A stretch of DNA of 64,000 nucleotides from Planctomycetota bacterium (GCA_016712285.1 JADJRK010000001.1:3596001-3660000), one strand, 5' to 3'; positions 1 through 8,397 are shown, counted from the stretch's first letter. The notes: generated by a model not told the origin, from the letters alone. Made by a program: numbers and translations.

Positions 1-665
1 AACCAGACGTCGGTCTCATGCTTCAGGTACTTGAGTGTATCGAGCACGGGTTCAAGGTGTCCGATGCAGATGCGCTGATAGAAGTCGTCGGTAAAGCCCT
101 TCAGGTCAACGTTCGCGGCGTCCATGTACTGGTAAAACTCGCGGCGCGCCTCGGCGTTCTGGTAGCCCGCGGTCACTGCCACGGTCTTGATGCCGCGTCG
201 GTGGCAGGCCTTGGCCACGTCGATCGCATACTCATGAAAGATCACCGGGTCGTTGTACGTGAATGCCACGCTGCGGCAGCCCAGCTCGGCGGCTGCTTTC
301 GCGATCACGTCCGGCGTGGCCTGGTCCATCAGCGTGTCGAGCTCGCGGCTCTTGCTGATGTCCCAGTTCTGGCAGAAGCGGCAACCGAGGTTGCAGCCGG
401 CTGTGCCGAAGCTCAGGATTGGCGTGCCGGGCAAGAAGTGGTTGAGCGGTTTTTTCTCGACGGGGTCGATGCAGAAGCCTGAGCTGCGGCCCCACGTGGT
501 CAACACGATCTTGCCGTCCTGGTTGGCGCGCACGAAGCAGAAGCCGCGCTGGCCTGCACCCAGCTTGCATTCGCGGGGGCACACGTCGCACTGGGCGCGC
601 CCGTCGGGTAGGGCGTGCCAGAACTTCGTGGGAACAGTGCTTGCGGCTTCGAACAGTTCGGTCAT
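1..665 (-). CDS. amrS: AmmeMemoRadiSam-type radical SAM enzyme (AmrS), 3' end outside window
   Basis: The minus strand encodes a protein starting MTELFEAASTVPTKFWHALP that runs off the left edge, so about 221 N-terminal residues are visible. An N-terminal cysteine-rich stretch (CDVCPRECKLGAGQRGFC) is followed by the radical SAM iron-sulfur motif CNLGCRFC (CxxxCxxC), and then by FTYNDPVIF and GYQNAEA segments typical of the AmmeMemoRadiSam / PflA-like branch. These features match the family of 4Fe-4S, S-adenosylmethionine-dependent enzymes called AmrS; the substrate is not known from the sequence. The other members of that system (AmmeMemo proteins) are not visible and could lie to the left. 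The ATG at 663-665 is the only good start before the intergenic gap. Sure of family, less sure of the exact subgroup. Confidence 0.85.
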   Translation of the reverse strand, partial: MTELFEAASTVPTKFWHALPDGRAQCDVCPRECKLGAGQRGFCFVRANQDGKIVLTTWGRSSGFCIDPVEKKPLNHFLPGTPILSFGTAGCNLGCRFCQNWDISKSRELDTLMDQATPDVIAKAAAELGCRSVAFTYNDPVIFHEYAIDVAKACHRRGIKTVAVTAGYQNAEARREFYQYMDAANVDLKGFTDDFYQRICIGHLEPVLDTLKYLKHETDVW

Positions 666-717
666 AGCCCCAGTATAACGCGCCGGGGTTGGCGATTCCG
701 TCCGCGCAGCAAAAGAA

Positions 718-743
718 ATCGGGCCGGGAAGTCCCGGCCCGAT
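718..743 (-). terminator. Rho-independent terminator of the EF-hand gene
   Basis: A perfect 12-bp inverted repeat (ATCGGGCCGGGA / TCCCGGCCCGAT) separated by 2 bases sits just beyond the stop of the minus-strand EF-hand gene. On the minus strand it is followed by TTTCTTTTGC, giving the classic GC stem plus T-rich tail. Confidence 0.8.
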
Positions 744-762
744 GCTGAATCTTGCGGTGTGA

Positions 763-1626
763 TTAGAACTCGTCTTCTTTCTTTCCTTCGCCCTTGCCTT
801 CGCCGCTGCTGTCTTTCTCGCCCTCGGGCTTCTTGTCTTCGGCCGGCTTGTCGCCTTCGCCTTCCTTCTTGCGCTCGCGGTTGGGGCGCATGCCGCCGCT
901 TCCGCGCAGCTTGTCAATTTCCTCTTTGGTGACAAAGCCGTCGCCGTCCGCGTCAATCTTGTCGAAGGCCTGCTTCAGGCGCTCGGGCGCTTCTTCTTTG
1001 CTGATTTTGCCGTCGCCGTCTTTGTCAGCTTCTTTGATCATGTCGTCAGCGCTCTTGCGCTGCGGGCGGTCGTCGGCTGGCTTTGCGGCTGCGGCAGCCT
1101 TCTCGCGGGCGGCTGCAAACTCTTCGGCGTTCAGTTCGCCGTCTTTGTCGGTGTCGCCGTCCTTGAGCAACGTGCCGTACTTGTCGCCTAACTCTTCGCT
1201 GTTGAGCTTGCCGCTGTCGTCGCGGTCGAGAATGCTGAACTCTTCGGCGTAGACGGCTTTGGCCTTGGCCTTGAGCGCCGTGTTCACGGCTTCGCGGTCG
1301 GCCAGCATTTCCTGCAGCGTCAGCAGGCCATCTTCATCCTTGTCGAGCTTCTTGAGCACTTCTTCGTCGCCGAGCTCGGACTTGTCCAGCTTGCCGTCCT
1401 GGTTCGCGTCGTGCTCGCGCAGCAGGCGGCCAAGTTCCTGGTACGCGCCACGGTCGGCGCCGCGCGCGGGGCGCTGGCGTTCGGGCTTTGCGGGCTTTTC
1501 GCCGTCCTCTTTCTTGCCTTCTTCCTTTGGAGTTTCAGCGGGCTTCTCGCCTTCCGGCACTTCCTGGGCAAGCAGCGGCATTCCGACGAAACCAAGGAAT
1601 GCAGCGAGCATCAGTACGCGTTTCAT
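763..1626 (-). CDS. Exported EF-hand calcium-binding protein with six EF-hand loops
   Basis: The protein is 287 residues from the ATG at 1624-1626, which has AAGGAG six bases upstream; a longer upstream frame lacks such a site. MKRVLMLAAFLGFVGMPLLA is a signal peptide ending near AQ. A Lys/Glu/Pro-rich stretch follows, then six canonical Ca2+ loops: DANQDGKLDKSEL, DKDEDGLLTLQEM, DRDDSGKLNSEEL, DTDKDGELNAEEF, DKDGDGKISKEEA and DADGDGFVTKEEI. The C-terminal ~45 residues are again Lys/Glu/Pro-rich and low complexity. Every loop keeps Asp at position 1 and Glu at position 12, so calcium binding is very likely; the biological role is unknown. The gene is divergent from the redoxin gene and has its own terminator, so it is probably monocistronic. 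Confidence 0.85.
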   Translation of the reverse strand: MKRVLMLAAFLGFVGMPLLAQEVPEGEKPAETPKEEGKKEDGEKPAKPERQRPARGADRGAYQELGRLLREHDANQDGKLDKSELGDEEVLKKLDKDEDGLLTLQEMLADREAVNTALKAKAKAVYAEEFSILDRDDSGKLNSEELGDKYGTLLKDGDTDKDGELNAEEFAAAREKAAAAAKPADDRPQRKSADDMIKEADKDGDGKISKEEAPERLKQAFDKIDADGDGFVTKEEIDKLRGSGGMRPNRERKKEGEGDKPAEDKKPEGEKDSSGEGKGEGKKEDEF

Positions 1627-1699
1627 GGATGGCTCCTTATGGACGGCTTCGCTCAATGCTAGGCTGGTGCATGTAACACAGAACTGACCCGGACGTAGC

Positions 1700-2434
1700 G
1701 TGAAAAGTTCCTTGCGATACCTGACGCCGCTGTTCGTGACCGCCCTGGTGGCGGGCACGATTTATGCGACGTATCTCTTTGCGCCCAAAGAGTTTGAGGA
1801 ATGTTGCGAGTACATCGGCTTGCTCGCGCCTGAGGGTGTTTCCGAGGTCCCGGGCGTGGATCACGCCGACCTGGAACGCGCTGCCGAGGACGGATCGTTG
1901 CCCGCAACGGTCCCCGGCCTGCGCATCGGCGACGGACCCGGCGAGATCTCGCTGCCCGCCCTGGCTGGCGGCACGGTCAAAATCGACTGCAGCAAAGCCG
2001 ATTACACCATGATCGTGTGGGTTTCGTGCTATTGCCCGACCAGCAAGATCTACGAAGAGCGCCTGAACAAGCTGGCATCGGACTTCGACAACATGCAATG
2101 GTACGCGGTGAACAGCAGCGCGATGGAAAGCGTCGCGGAGCTGTACGACCACTTCGACGACGGCGACCCGAACCGCCTGCGTATCCCGGTGCTGAAAGAC
2201 GACCGCAACGTGATTGCCGACCGCTTTGGCGCGCGCGTGACCACCGAGACCTTTATCTTCGACCGCCAGGGCAAGTTGCAGTACCGCGGCGCGATCGACG
2301 ACGCGCGCAACCCGCAGTCGGTCGAGGTCGAGTATGTGCGCACCGTGCTGACCGAGTTGATGACTTCGCGCGCCCCAAGCTGGCGCTACCAGCCGCCCAA
2401 GGGTTGCTGCCCGATTGACCGGGTGAAGCCATGA
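1700..2434 (+). CDS. Membrane-anchored redoxin (thioredoxin/peroxiredoxin fold)
   Basis: The 244-residue protein starts at a GTG (KSSLRYLTPLFVTALVAGT follows) and has one N-terminal membrane segment at about residues 8-25. The rest would lie outside the cytoplasmic membrane. A redoxin domain spans roughly residues 75-225. Its active-site region is VWVSCYCPTSKIYEERL, with C110 and C112 in a CxCP arrangement where peroxiredoxins have PTxxC and thioredoxins CxxC. The conserved TPETF-like cis-proline segment is VTTETFIFD, so the usual proline is Thr. Further Cys pairs are at residues 35-36 and near the C-terminus (KGCCPID). It overlaps the next small gene by ATGA. I infer a periplasmic thiol oxidoreductase; the partner and electron donor are not visible. 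Confidence 0.75.
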   Translation: MKSSLRYLTPLFVTALVAGTIYATYLFAPKEFEECCEYIGLLAPEGVSEVPGVDHADLERAAEDGSLPATVPGLRIGDGPGEISLPALAGGTVKIDCSKADYTMIVWVSCYCPTSKIYEERLNKLASDFDNMQWYAVNSSAMESVAELYDHFDDGDPNRLRIPVLKDDRNVIADRFGARVTTETFIFDRQGKLQYRGAIDDARNPQSVEVEYVRTVLTELMTSRAPSWRYQPPKGCCPIDRVKP

Positions 2435-2622
2435 GGCAGGCAAACTGGCACGAAGTCGGCGGCAACGCCAAGATGCTCAAGGGCACCGAAGAAGACGCGT
2501 TGAAAGAACACGCGCCACCCCGCGTGCAGGGTACCCACGCCGGCCGCGGCACCAAGTCGGGCGGCCAGCCGACGCACGAACAGGCGCTATACCCCAAGAA
2601 CATTTCGCGCAAGCGCAAGTAG
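2431..2622 (+). CDS. Small hypothetical protein, translationally coupled to the redoxin
   Basis: A 63-residue, hydrophilic, Lys/His/Gly-rich protein (MRQANWHEVGGNAKMLKGT at the start, KNISRKRK at the end). Its ATG overlaps the redoxin stop codon in an ATGA arrangement, which argues for co-translation. There is no signal peptide, membrane segment or cysteine. I do not recognise a family. The composition is unlike that of antisense or shadow frames here, which are Arg/Pro/Ala-rich, so it is probably a real gene. Confidence 0.55.
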   Translation: MRQANWHEVGGNAKMLKGTEEDALKEHAPPRVQGTHAGRGTKSGGQPTHEQALYPKNISRKRK

Positions 2623-2702
2623 TTGCGGCTGCGAACACGGGCGACAGCCGCTTCGGCTGTGCCGGCATGGCATACTGTGCGCGACCCTGCGCGGAGATGG
2701 CC

Positions 2703-3560
2703 ATGAAACCAATGCAACTGATCCTGACCCTGTGCGGCGCGATACTCGGCGGCGCGCTGGTGCAACTGTTCACGGGCGATGTCGGGGCCCAAGACGCTGT
2801 GCCCGCAAGCCTGCGGGCCAAGAAGTTCGAACTTGTCGATGATGATGGCAGCGTGCGCGCGACGCTTGGCATTTCAGGCGGCGTGACCGAGTTGCGCATG
2901 GTGGGCAAAGACCGCGAAACCAACCTGACCATCCGCATCAAGCCCGACAGCAGTACCGCATTGAACTTCACTGACGGCAAGAAGAAGTCGCGCATCGTGC
3001 TGGGCATGACGCCCGACGGCTGGAGCGGGCTGGCGTTTGCCGACGGGCAGGGGCGCGAGCGCACGGCGTTTGGCACAGACAAGGAAGGCGCGCCGACGCT
3101 GAGCATGAATTACGGCGACGGCAAGTTGGCCAGCGTGTTGACCGTGCAGGGCGAACGCGACGCGGCGCTGGTCATGAAGGGGCCCAAGGGCGAATCGCTG
3201 CTGGCGCTCGGCAACAGCAACGGGCGGCCGAACCTGATGCTGCTTGACGCCAAGGGCGCCGAGCGCATGAAGCTGGTGCTCAAAGAAGACGACGCGCCTG
3301 CGATCATGCTGAAAGATGCAGCCGACCGCCCGCGCATGGTCATGGGCGTGAACGCCGACGGCTGGAGCGGCGTGGGCCTGCTGGACAACAAAGAAGAAGT
3401 GCGCAGCCTGATGTTCATCGACGCGCAGGGGCGACACGGCTACACGCTCAGCGACGGCAATGGGCGCTCGCGCGCGGCGCTGGTGCTTGATGACAAGGGC
3501 AAGCCGGCGCTTGAGCTGCTGGGCGAGCAAGGAGACCAGCTGTTCAAGGCGCCCCGTTGA
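2703..3560 (+). CDS. Exported protein with beta-rich tandem repeats, unknown function
   Basis: The 285-residue protein starts at the ATG at 2703, with GGAG a few bases upstream. The start gives a clean N-terminal hydrophobic segment, MKPMQLILTLCGAILGGALV, that an upstream in-frame start would spoil. The mature part is built from about eight imperfect repeats of ~25-30 residues centred on short strands and turns such as VRATLGISGG, SRIVLGMTPDGWSGLAF, LALGNSNGRPNLMLL and RMVMGVNADGWSGVGLL. The pattern is a hydrophobic strand, a Gly turn, then Asp-x-(Lys/Gly)-Gly. A beta-solenoid or propeller-like fold is likely, anchored or secreted. No catalytic motif is visible and no partner is evident. Confidence 0.7.
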   Translation: MKPMQLILTLCGAILGGALVQLFTGDVGAQDAVPASLRAKKFELVDDDGSVRATLGISGGVTELRMVGKDRETNLTIRIKPDSSTALNFTDGKKKSRIVLGMTPDGWSGLAFADGQGRERTAFGTDKEGAPTLSMNYGDGKLASVLTVQGERDAALVMKGPKGESLLALGNSNGRPNLMLLDAKGAERMKLVLKEDDAPAIMLKDAADRPRMVMGVNADGWSGVGLLDNKEEVRSLMFIDAQGRHGYTLSDGNGRSRAALVLDDKGKPALELLGEQGDQLFKAPR

Positions 3561-3626
3561 GCCGGTTTCACCGTGGCGCAGGTTTGTAGACTTGGCGTAC
3601 AGTTCGTGAACGCGGGGTTGCCGGGC

Positions 3627-4583
3627 ATGTCAGTTGCGCACACGCCAGTCGTGCTGAATGGCAGCAGCCGCCTGATCCACGGCGATTGCCTGGGCGTGCT
3701 GCAGGCGTTGCCTGCTGAGTGCATCGACCTGATCTACATCGACCCGCCCTTCCTGACCGGGCGGCAGCACTACTCGACGCGGACCGAGTCCGACCGTGCG
3801 AAGCCGTACTTCGACGACCGCTGGCCGGGCGGCATAGCGGAGTACCTGGCCTGGTTCGAGGCGCGACTGATTGAGATGCGGCGTGTGCTTTCCGCCGCCG
3901 GCTCGATTTACATTCACCTGGATTGGCGCACTTCGCATTACGTGAAGTGCATGTGCGACCGGCTGTTCGGCTACGACAACTTTCGCAACGAGCTGTTCTG
4001 GAAGCGGGATATGGCCGGCAAGGGCGCAAAGCGCAACTCTCGCCAGTGGCCCAGAAATGTGGACAGCATTCTCTTCTATTCCAAGTCAGACCAATGGACG
4101 TTCCGGCAGGCCTACGTGGCGCTGGATGCGCGGCAGCAGAAGGTGTACCGGTACACTGAGCCCGACGGCCGGCGCTTCAAGACCGTGATGCTGGGCGACT
4201 ATTCCAAGGCGTCGATCGCGCGCATGGAGGCGGAAGGCCTGATTTACGTTTCGAAGTCAGGCAAGCGGTACAAGAAGTATTACCTCGACGAAGCAATGTC
4301 CACGGTGGACACGATCTGGACGGACATTGCCGGCTTTGGCACGCGGACGGCAGCCAGAGAACGGCTCGGCTACCCGACGCAGAAACCCGAAGCGCTGCTC
4401 AGGCGCATCATCGAAGCGTCCTCGAATGTCGGCGACGTGGTGGCTGACTTCTTCTGCGGCAGCGGAACGACCTGCGCCGTCGCGCAGGCCTTGGGCCGAA
4501 GCTGGATTGGCGTCGATGTATCCAGCGATGCCATCGCCGTCGCGGCAGCCAGGCTCGCGCCTGCCAACGCCAAACCTGCTTAG
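3627..4583 (+). CDS. Orphan DNA adenine/cytosine-N4 methyltransferase (DPPF, beta-type order)
   Basis: From the ATG at 3627 the protein has 318 residues; an in-frame GTG at 3573 would add 18, and I prefer the ATG. The catalytic motif IV is LIYIDPPFLTG at residues 39-42. The SAM-binding motif I is VVADFFCGSGTT near residues 272-281, preceded by YPTQKPEALLRRII. Catalytic motif before SAM motif is the beta-class order of N6-adenine or N4-cytosine methyltransferases. Segments such as GSIYIHLDWRTSHYVK and NELFWKRD are typical of type III Mod-like and related site-specific enzymes. No restriction gene or specificity subunit is adjacent, so it looks solitary. Its TAG overlaps the stop codon of the convergent DUF4139 gene. 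Confidence 0.85.
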   Translation: MSVAHTPVVLNGSSRLIHGDCLGVLQALPAECIDLIYIDPPFLTGRQHYSTRTESDRAKPYFDDRWPGGIAEYLAWFEARLIEMRRVLSAAGSIYIHLDWRTSHYVKCMCDRLFGYDNFRNELFWKRDMAGKGAKRNSRQWPRNVDSILFYSKSDQWTFRQAYVALDARQQKVYRYTEPDGRRFKTVMLGDYSKASIARMEAEGLIYVSKSGKRYKKYYLDEAMSTVDTIWTDIAGFGTRTAARERLGYPTQKPEALLRRIIEASSNVGDVVADFFCGSGTTCAVAQALGRSWIGVDVSSDAIAVAAARLAPANAKPA

Positions 4584-5881
4584 CGGCGCGAGTTGGTGCC
4601 TTCGCGAATTGTCACGGTGTACGTGACCTTGCGCGTCTCGCCGGACTTGAGCGCGAACTTGATTTTCTGTGTCTGCGCGTCGTGTTTCTCGAACTTGTCT
4701 TCGCTGGTGAAGTCAAAGTCGCCGCCGAAGCTCTGGTGAATCTCTACTTCCACGTCGCGGGCGCGGAAGTTGCGCACTTCCAGCTCAAAGGTCTGCACCG
4801 TCGTCCAGCCCGTCAGCCAGCGCTGGTTAAACGTCAGGTCTTTCTTCTTCAGCGACAGCCGCTTGCCCTTGAGTGTGCACTCAGGATCAGGCCCGACGTT
4901 GACCTTCACTTCGTCTTTCTTGGGGATGTACTTGCTGGCGAGCGCTCCCATCCATGACAGGCGGCCGTTGCCGGCGTCTTTGTACAGGCGGATCAGCCCG
5001 TCAGGCAGCGGCTCTTTGCCCAGCTTGTGTTCTTCATCGTTCTTGAACTCGAGCACCTTCGTGAACGCGGCGCCGAACTTCGCGGGCTCAAGGCGATACA
5101 CCGTCTTCAACGGCACGCCCGCGGTGGTGAAGCTCTTGAGGCGCTTGCTCCAGCCGTGCGGAATCGTCTCTGTGCCCTCGATGGTGTAGATGTAGTACTC
5201 GCTGAGGCCGGCTTTCTGGATTTCCTTGGGCCGCGACATGCCGTCTTCATCGTCGGCTTCGGACTTGTTCTTGGCCATCTTTCGGGCCGCGCTGTTCGGC
5301 ATGGGCGGGGCCGGCGCCGGGTCGTCCTGTCGGCGCGGCTGTGCAAGGTTGATGATCTTTTCGACGAGGTTGATGGTGCCGATGACCAGGCGCACCTCGG
5401 CATCTTCGTACTCTTCGCCTGAGCGGTTATGGACCGTGACGAATGCCGAAAGCTCCATGCTGGCTTCATCGGCGGCGACAATCCCGTGGTACTCGGCGCT
5501 CCAGCTGATGCCGCTGGTGAAGTAGCTGATTTCGACCTGGTAAGCCGCGGGCTTGGTGCAGGCGACAGTCCAGATCAGCATTTCGTGCGACTCGGCGGGA
5601 TAGCTGGTGTCTAGAAGCTCAAGTTCTTTCAGCGCAGCGTCGCCGACGGGCATGAACTCAACGCTGGTGGGGTCGATCAGCGTGTTGGCCCACGAGAACT
5701 GCAGCCGGTTGTTGCCCTGCTTGAAGCTGAGCGTGCGGGTTTCGCGCACCAGCGTCAGGTCTTCGCTGTTGTAGATCGTGAGCTGCACGTCGTCGCGCGT
5801 CGGCAGCGTTACCAGCTCTTCTTTGGCGCAGAGCGGCGCCGCCAGCATCAGCAGAATCAAGCATGTTGCGTAGCGAGCCAT
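4580..5881 (-). CDS. DUF4139-family exported protein, copy 1
   Basis: A 433-residue protein with signal peptide MARYATCLILLMLAAPLCA, cleaved near AKEELV. The conserved family segments are LTIYNSEDLTLVRETRTLSF, RLQFSWANTLIDPTSVEF, SYPAESHEMLIWTV, SYFTSGISWSAEYHGIV and the VTVHNRSGEEYEDAEVRLVIG segment characteristic of DUF4139. A Lys/Asp-rich linker lies near residues 195-215. The C-terminal part (EVRNFRARDVEVEIHQSFGG) is also predicted to be beta-rich. It is three bases downstream of copy 2 on the same strand, which suggests co-translation. Its stop codon overlaps the stop of the convergent methyltransferase. DUF4139 proteins are of unknown function, so none is proposed beyond export. Confidence 0.85.
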   Translation of the reverse strand: MARYATCLILLMLAAPLCAKEELVTLPTRDDVQLTIYNSEDLTLVRETRTLSFKQGNNRLQFSWANTLIDPTSVEFMPVGDAALKELELLDTSYPAESHEMLIWTVACTKPAAYQVEISYFTSGISWSAEYHGIVAADEASMELSAFVTVHNRSGEEYEDAEVRLVIGTINLVEKIINLAQPRRQDDPAPAPPMPNSAARKMAKNKSEADDEDGMSRPKEIQKAGLSEYYIYTIEGTETIPHGWSKRLKSFTTAGVPLKTVYRLEPAKFGAAFTKVLEFKNDEEHKLGKEPLPDGLIRLYKDAGNGRLSWMGALASKYIPKKDEVKVNVGPDPECTLKGKRLSLKKKDLTFNQRWLTGWTTVQTFELEVRNFRARDVEVEIHQSFGGDFDFTSEDKFEKHDAQTQKIKFALKSGETRKVTYTVTIREGTNSRR

Positions 5882-5884
5882 TGA

Positions 5885-7174
5885 TTACTTTCGGCTGTTG
5901 GTGCCACTGCGAATCGTGATCGTGAACTTGAACTTGCGGGCCTCGCCGGCCTTTAGCGTGAAGCGAATCTTCTGCGTGTCGGCGTCGTGCTTTTCAAAGC
6001 CTTCGCCGGCGAACTCAAAGTCACCGGCCATGCTGCGGTGAATCTCGACCTCGACGTCGCGGTCGCGGAAGTTGCGTACTTCGGTTTCGAACTCTTCGAC
6101 CGTGGTCCACCCGACCAGCCATCTCTCCTGGAAGGTCAGGTCCCTCTTGCGCAGGCTGATGCGGCGTTCCTTCATGGTGCACTCGGCGTCGGGGCCGACG
6201 TTGACCTTCACTTCTTCTTTCTTGGGGATGTACTTGCTGGCCAGGGCACCCATCCACGACAGGCGGCCGTTGCCGGCATCCTTGTAAAGCCGAACTAACC
6301 CGTCAGGCAGCGGCTCTTTGCCCAGCTTGTGTTCTTCGTCGTTCTTGAACTCGAGCACTTTGGTGAATGCATACCCGAACTTGTCGGGCTCAAGGCGGTA
6401 CACTGTGCTCAGCGGAACGCCCTTGGTCTCGAAGCTCTTGAGGCGCTTGCTCCATGCGTGGGGCACGGTCTCTTTGCCTTCAATCGTGTAGATGTAGTAC
6501 TCGCTGAGACCGGCCTTCTGGATCTCTTTAGGGCGCGCCATGCCGCCCGCGGCGTCGTTGTTGGGGTCGCCCTCGGCGCGTTCCATGTCTTCCCACTCGT
6601 CGCGGGGCATGCCGCGGCCGCCGCCTGTGCCCGGCTGTGCCAGGTCAATGATGCGCTCAACCAGGTGAATGACGCCGATGACCAGCCGCACCGAGGCGTC
6701 TTCGTAGTCTTCGCCGCTGCGGTTATGGACGGTAACAAAGGCCGTGAGGTCCATGGCGTCTTCGCTGCCGTTGACGACACCGGTGTACTCGGCGCTCCAG
6801 CTGATGCCGCTGGTGAAGTAGCTGATTTCGACCTGGTAGGCCGCCGGCTTGGTGCAAGCGACGGTCCAGATCAGCATCTCGTGCGACTCGGCGGGAAAGC
6901 TGGTGTCGAGGACTTCGAGTTCTTTCGAGGCATCCACACCCACGGGCATGAACTCAACGCTGGTGGGGTCGATCAGGGTGTTGGCCCACGAAAACTGCAG
7001 TCGGTTGTTGCCCTGCTTGAAGCTGAGCGTGCGACGCTCGCGCACCAGCGTCAGGTCTTCGCTGTTGTAGATCGTGAGCTGCACCGAGTCGCGCGTCGGC
7101 AGAGTTACCAGCTCTTCTTTGGCAAAGAGCGGGGCAGCGATCAGCAGCGCAAGGATGGCAGCAAGAGTCTTCAT
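5885..7174 (-). CDS. DUF4139-family exported protein, copy 2
   Basis: A 429-residue paralogue of the downstream gene, nearly identical over long stretches, including KEPLPDGLVRLYKDAGNGRL and IPKKEEVKVNVGPDAECT. The signal peptide is MKTLAAILALLIAAPLFA. The DUF4139 core (ISWSAEYTGVV, VHNRSGEDYEDASVRLVIGV) is intact. The variable linker near residues 195-220 is rich in Gly, Asp and Glu and differs from copy 1. This shows divergence concentrated in the linker while the core stays conserved. The stop is 3 bp upstream of the next start, so both are probably on one transcript. Confidence 0.85.
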   Translation of the reverse strand: MKTLAAILALLIAAPLFAKEELVTLPTRDSVQLTIYNSEDLTLVRERRTLSFKQGNNRLQFSWANTLIDPTSVEFMPVGVDASKELEVLDTSFPAESHEMLIWTVACTKPAAYQVEISYFTSGISWSAEYTGVVNGSEDAMDLTAFVTVHNRSGEDYEDASVRLVIGVIHLVERIIDLAQPGTGGGRGMPRDEWEDMERAEGDPNNDAAGGMARPKEIQKAGLSEYYIYTIEGKETVPHAWSKRLKSFETKGVPLSTVYRLEPDKFGYAFTKVLEFKNDEEHKLGKEPLPDGLVRLYKDAGNGRLSWMGALASKYIPKKEEVKVNVGPDAECTMKERRISLRKRDLTFQERWLVGWTTVEEFETEVRNFRDRDVEVEIHRSMAGDFEFAGEGFEKHDADTQKIRFTLKAGEARKFKFTITIRSGTNSRK

Positions 7175-7199
7175 TCAGCACCAGGTTCCAGGTCCTGCG

Positions 7200-7220
7200 G
7201 GGCGGCGCAACGCGCCGCCC
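7200..7220 (-). terminator. GC-rich hairpin 3' of the diverged DUF4139-like gene
   Basis: GGGCGGCGC and GCGCCGCCC form a perfect 9-bp stem around a 3-base loop, between the stop of the 7244-8359 gene and the start of copy 2. There is no T-tract on either strand, so it may be an attenuator or mRNA-stabilising hairpin rather than a strong terminator. Confidence 0.45.
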
Positions 7221-7243
7221 GTCATGTGCGCCGCGACCCGCGG

Positions 7244-8359
7244 CTACCAGTTGTTGAGGCGCTTGTAGTGGAACTTCAGCTTGACCGGCTCGCCCTTGGC
7301 GGGTGCCTTGACCTTGAACTTGATGGTTTCGTTGTCGATACGCTCAAAGCTGGTGTAGCCGCTGCTGTCGCCCTGCATCTCCCACTCGCCCTCGACGCGC
7401 AGAGTGAAGATCACCTCGGCCTCGGAGTCTTTGAAGTTCTTGATCTCGTATTCGTCCACTTCATTGGTGTCGTAGACGTTGCCGCGGCGGTTCTCGACGT
7501 CGTTGACCATCTTCTTGAACTCAACCTTGATGTCCTGGGCGATGCCGATGTTCAGGCGCATGTCGTCGCCGATGGGCGTGAACTGGCCCCAGTCTTCGCC
7601 GGTGAACGCGGTCGTGCCCGCGCTGTCCTGCTGGTAGATGCGTACCTTGCCGAACTCGAGCGGAATCGCGCCCAGGCCGCTGTCCTTGGCGTTCTTCAGC
7701 ACGTAGTCAGTCAAAATCTTGCCTTCGTACTGGCGCGTGAGGTTGTAGTTGTACTCCTTGACCAGCTTGACGTTCTCCCACTTGTTGACGAGCACGCGCT
7801 TGGCTTCGCCCTGGCTCAGGCCCTTCTCGAACGTCTTGCCGTCGCGGGTGATGAAGTCGGCTTCTTCAAAGTGGCCGCCCGACCAGTTGCGGATCTTGAA
7901 ATAGTGCCGGAAGGTGAGCGTTTTCTCGTCGGCACTGACAATCGCGCGGTAGTCGGTTTCGCGCTGGATGTTGGCCATCAGGTAGCTTAGGCGGAACTTT
8001 TCGCTCTTGGCGTCGGTGGCGTTGATCTGCCAGGTCAGCGCGGCTTCGCCGGGCGGATAGCTGGTCGACAGCACCACCGTGGTGCTCTTGGTATCAACCG
8101 GGCGGAAGATGATGCTGCCCTTGTCGATGTTGGTGCCGGCCCAGGAGAAGTCGACGGTGTTCACACCCTTTTGCAGCGTGAGCGTGCGTTCTTCTTCCAC
8201 CATGACCACGTTGGGGTTGTCGAAGCGCACGACCACAGCTTCTTTGTCAGGCAGCGTCGCCAGCTTGATGCGCGCGTGCACAGGATGCTCGGTGGCAACG
8301 CCGATCATGCTGGCAAGGGCGGCGGTGGCTGCGAGCGAGAGGAAGAGTCGAGTTTTCAT
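7244..8359 (-). CDS. Diverged DUF4139-like exported protein
   Basis: A 371-residue exported protein (signal peptide MKTRLFLSLAATAALASMIG) with GGAG upstream of its ATG. It lies between two DUF4139 genes and keeps their architecture at low identity. Examples are VMVEEERTLTLQKGVNTVDF (compare LTLVRETRTLSFKQGNNRLQF), FSWAGTNIDKGSIIFRPV (compare FSWANTLIDPTSVEF) and STSYPPGEAALTWQI. The stretch MANIQRETDYRAIVSADEKT occupies the place of SGISWSAEYHGIVAADEAS. It lacks the NRSGEDYE motif, having KIRNWSGGHFEEADF instead. The C-terminal half is beta-rich. It is therefore an ancient paralogue with possible change of function. Function unknown. Confidence 0.75.
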   Translation of the reverse strand: MKTRLFLSLAATAALASMIGVATEHPVHARIKLATLPDKEAVVVRFDNPNVVMVEEERTLTLQKGVNTVDFSWAGTNIDKGSIIFRPVDTKSTTVVLSTSYPPGEAALTWQINATDAKSEKFRLSYLMANIQRETDYRAIVSADEKTLTFRHYFKIRNWSGGHFEEADFITRDGKTFEKGLSQGEAKRVLVNKWENVKLVKEYNYNLTRQYEGKILTDYVLKNAKDSGLGAIPLEFGKVRIYQQDSAGTTAFTGEDWGQFTPIGDDMRLNIGIAQDIKVEFKKMVNDVENRRGNVYDTNEVDEYEIKNFKDSEAEVIFTLRVEGEWEMQGDSSGYTSFERIDNETIKFKVKAPAKGEPVKLKFHYKRLNNW

Positions 8360-8375
8360 GGCACATCTCCTGTGG

Positions 8376-8397
8376 GCCCGGCCGTGTTTGGCCGGGC
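8376..8397 (-). terminator. Hairpin between two DUF4139 genes
   Basis: GCCCGGCC and GGCCGGGC pair across a 6-base loop just past the stop of the 8404-9681 gene and just upstream of the SD of the following gene. There is no T-tract. It could be a weak terminator or an attenuator within the operon. Confidence 0.4.

Noticed and set aside
6329..7990. 553-residue open frame on the plus strand across two DUF4139-type genes
   Set aside because: It is antisense to two well-supported exported proteins, and its Val/Ala/Leu-rich composition with no SD is typical of GC-rich shadow frames.
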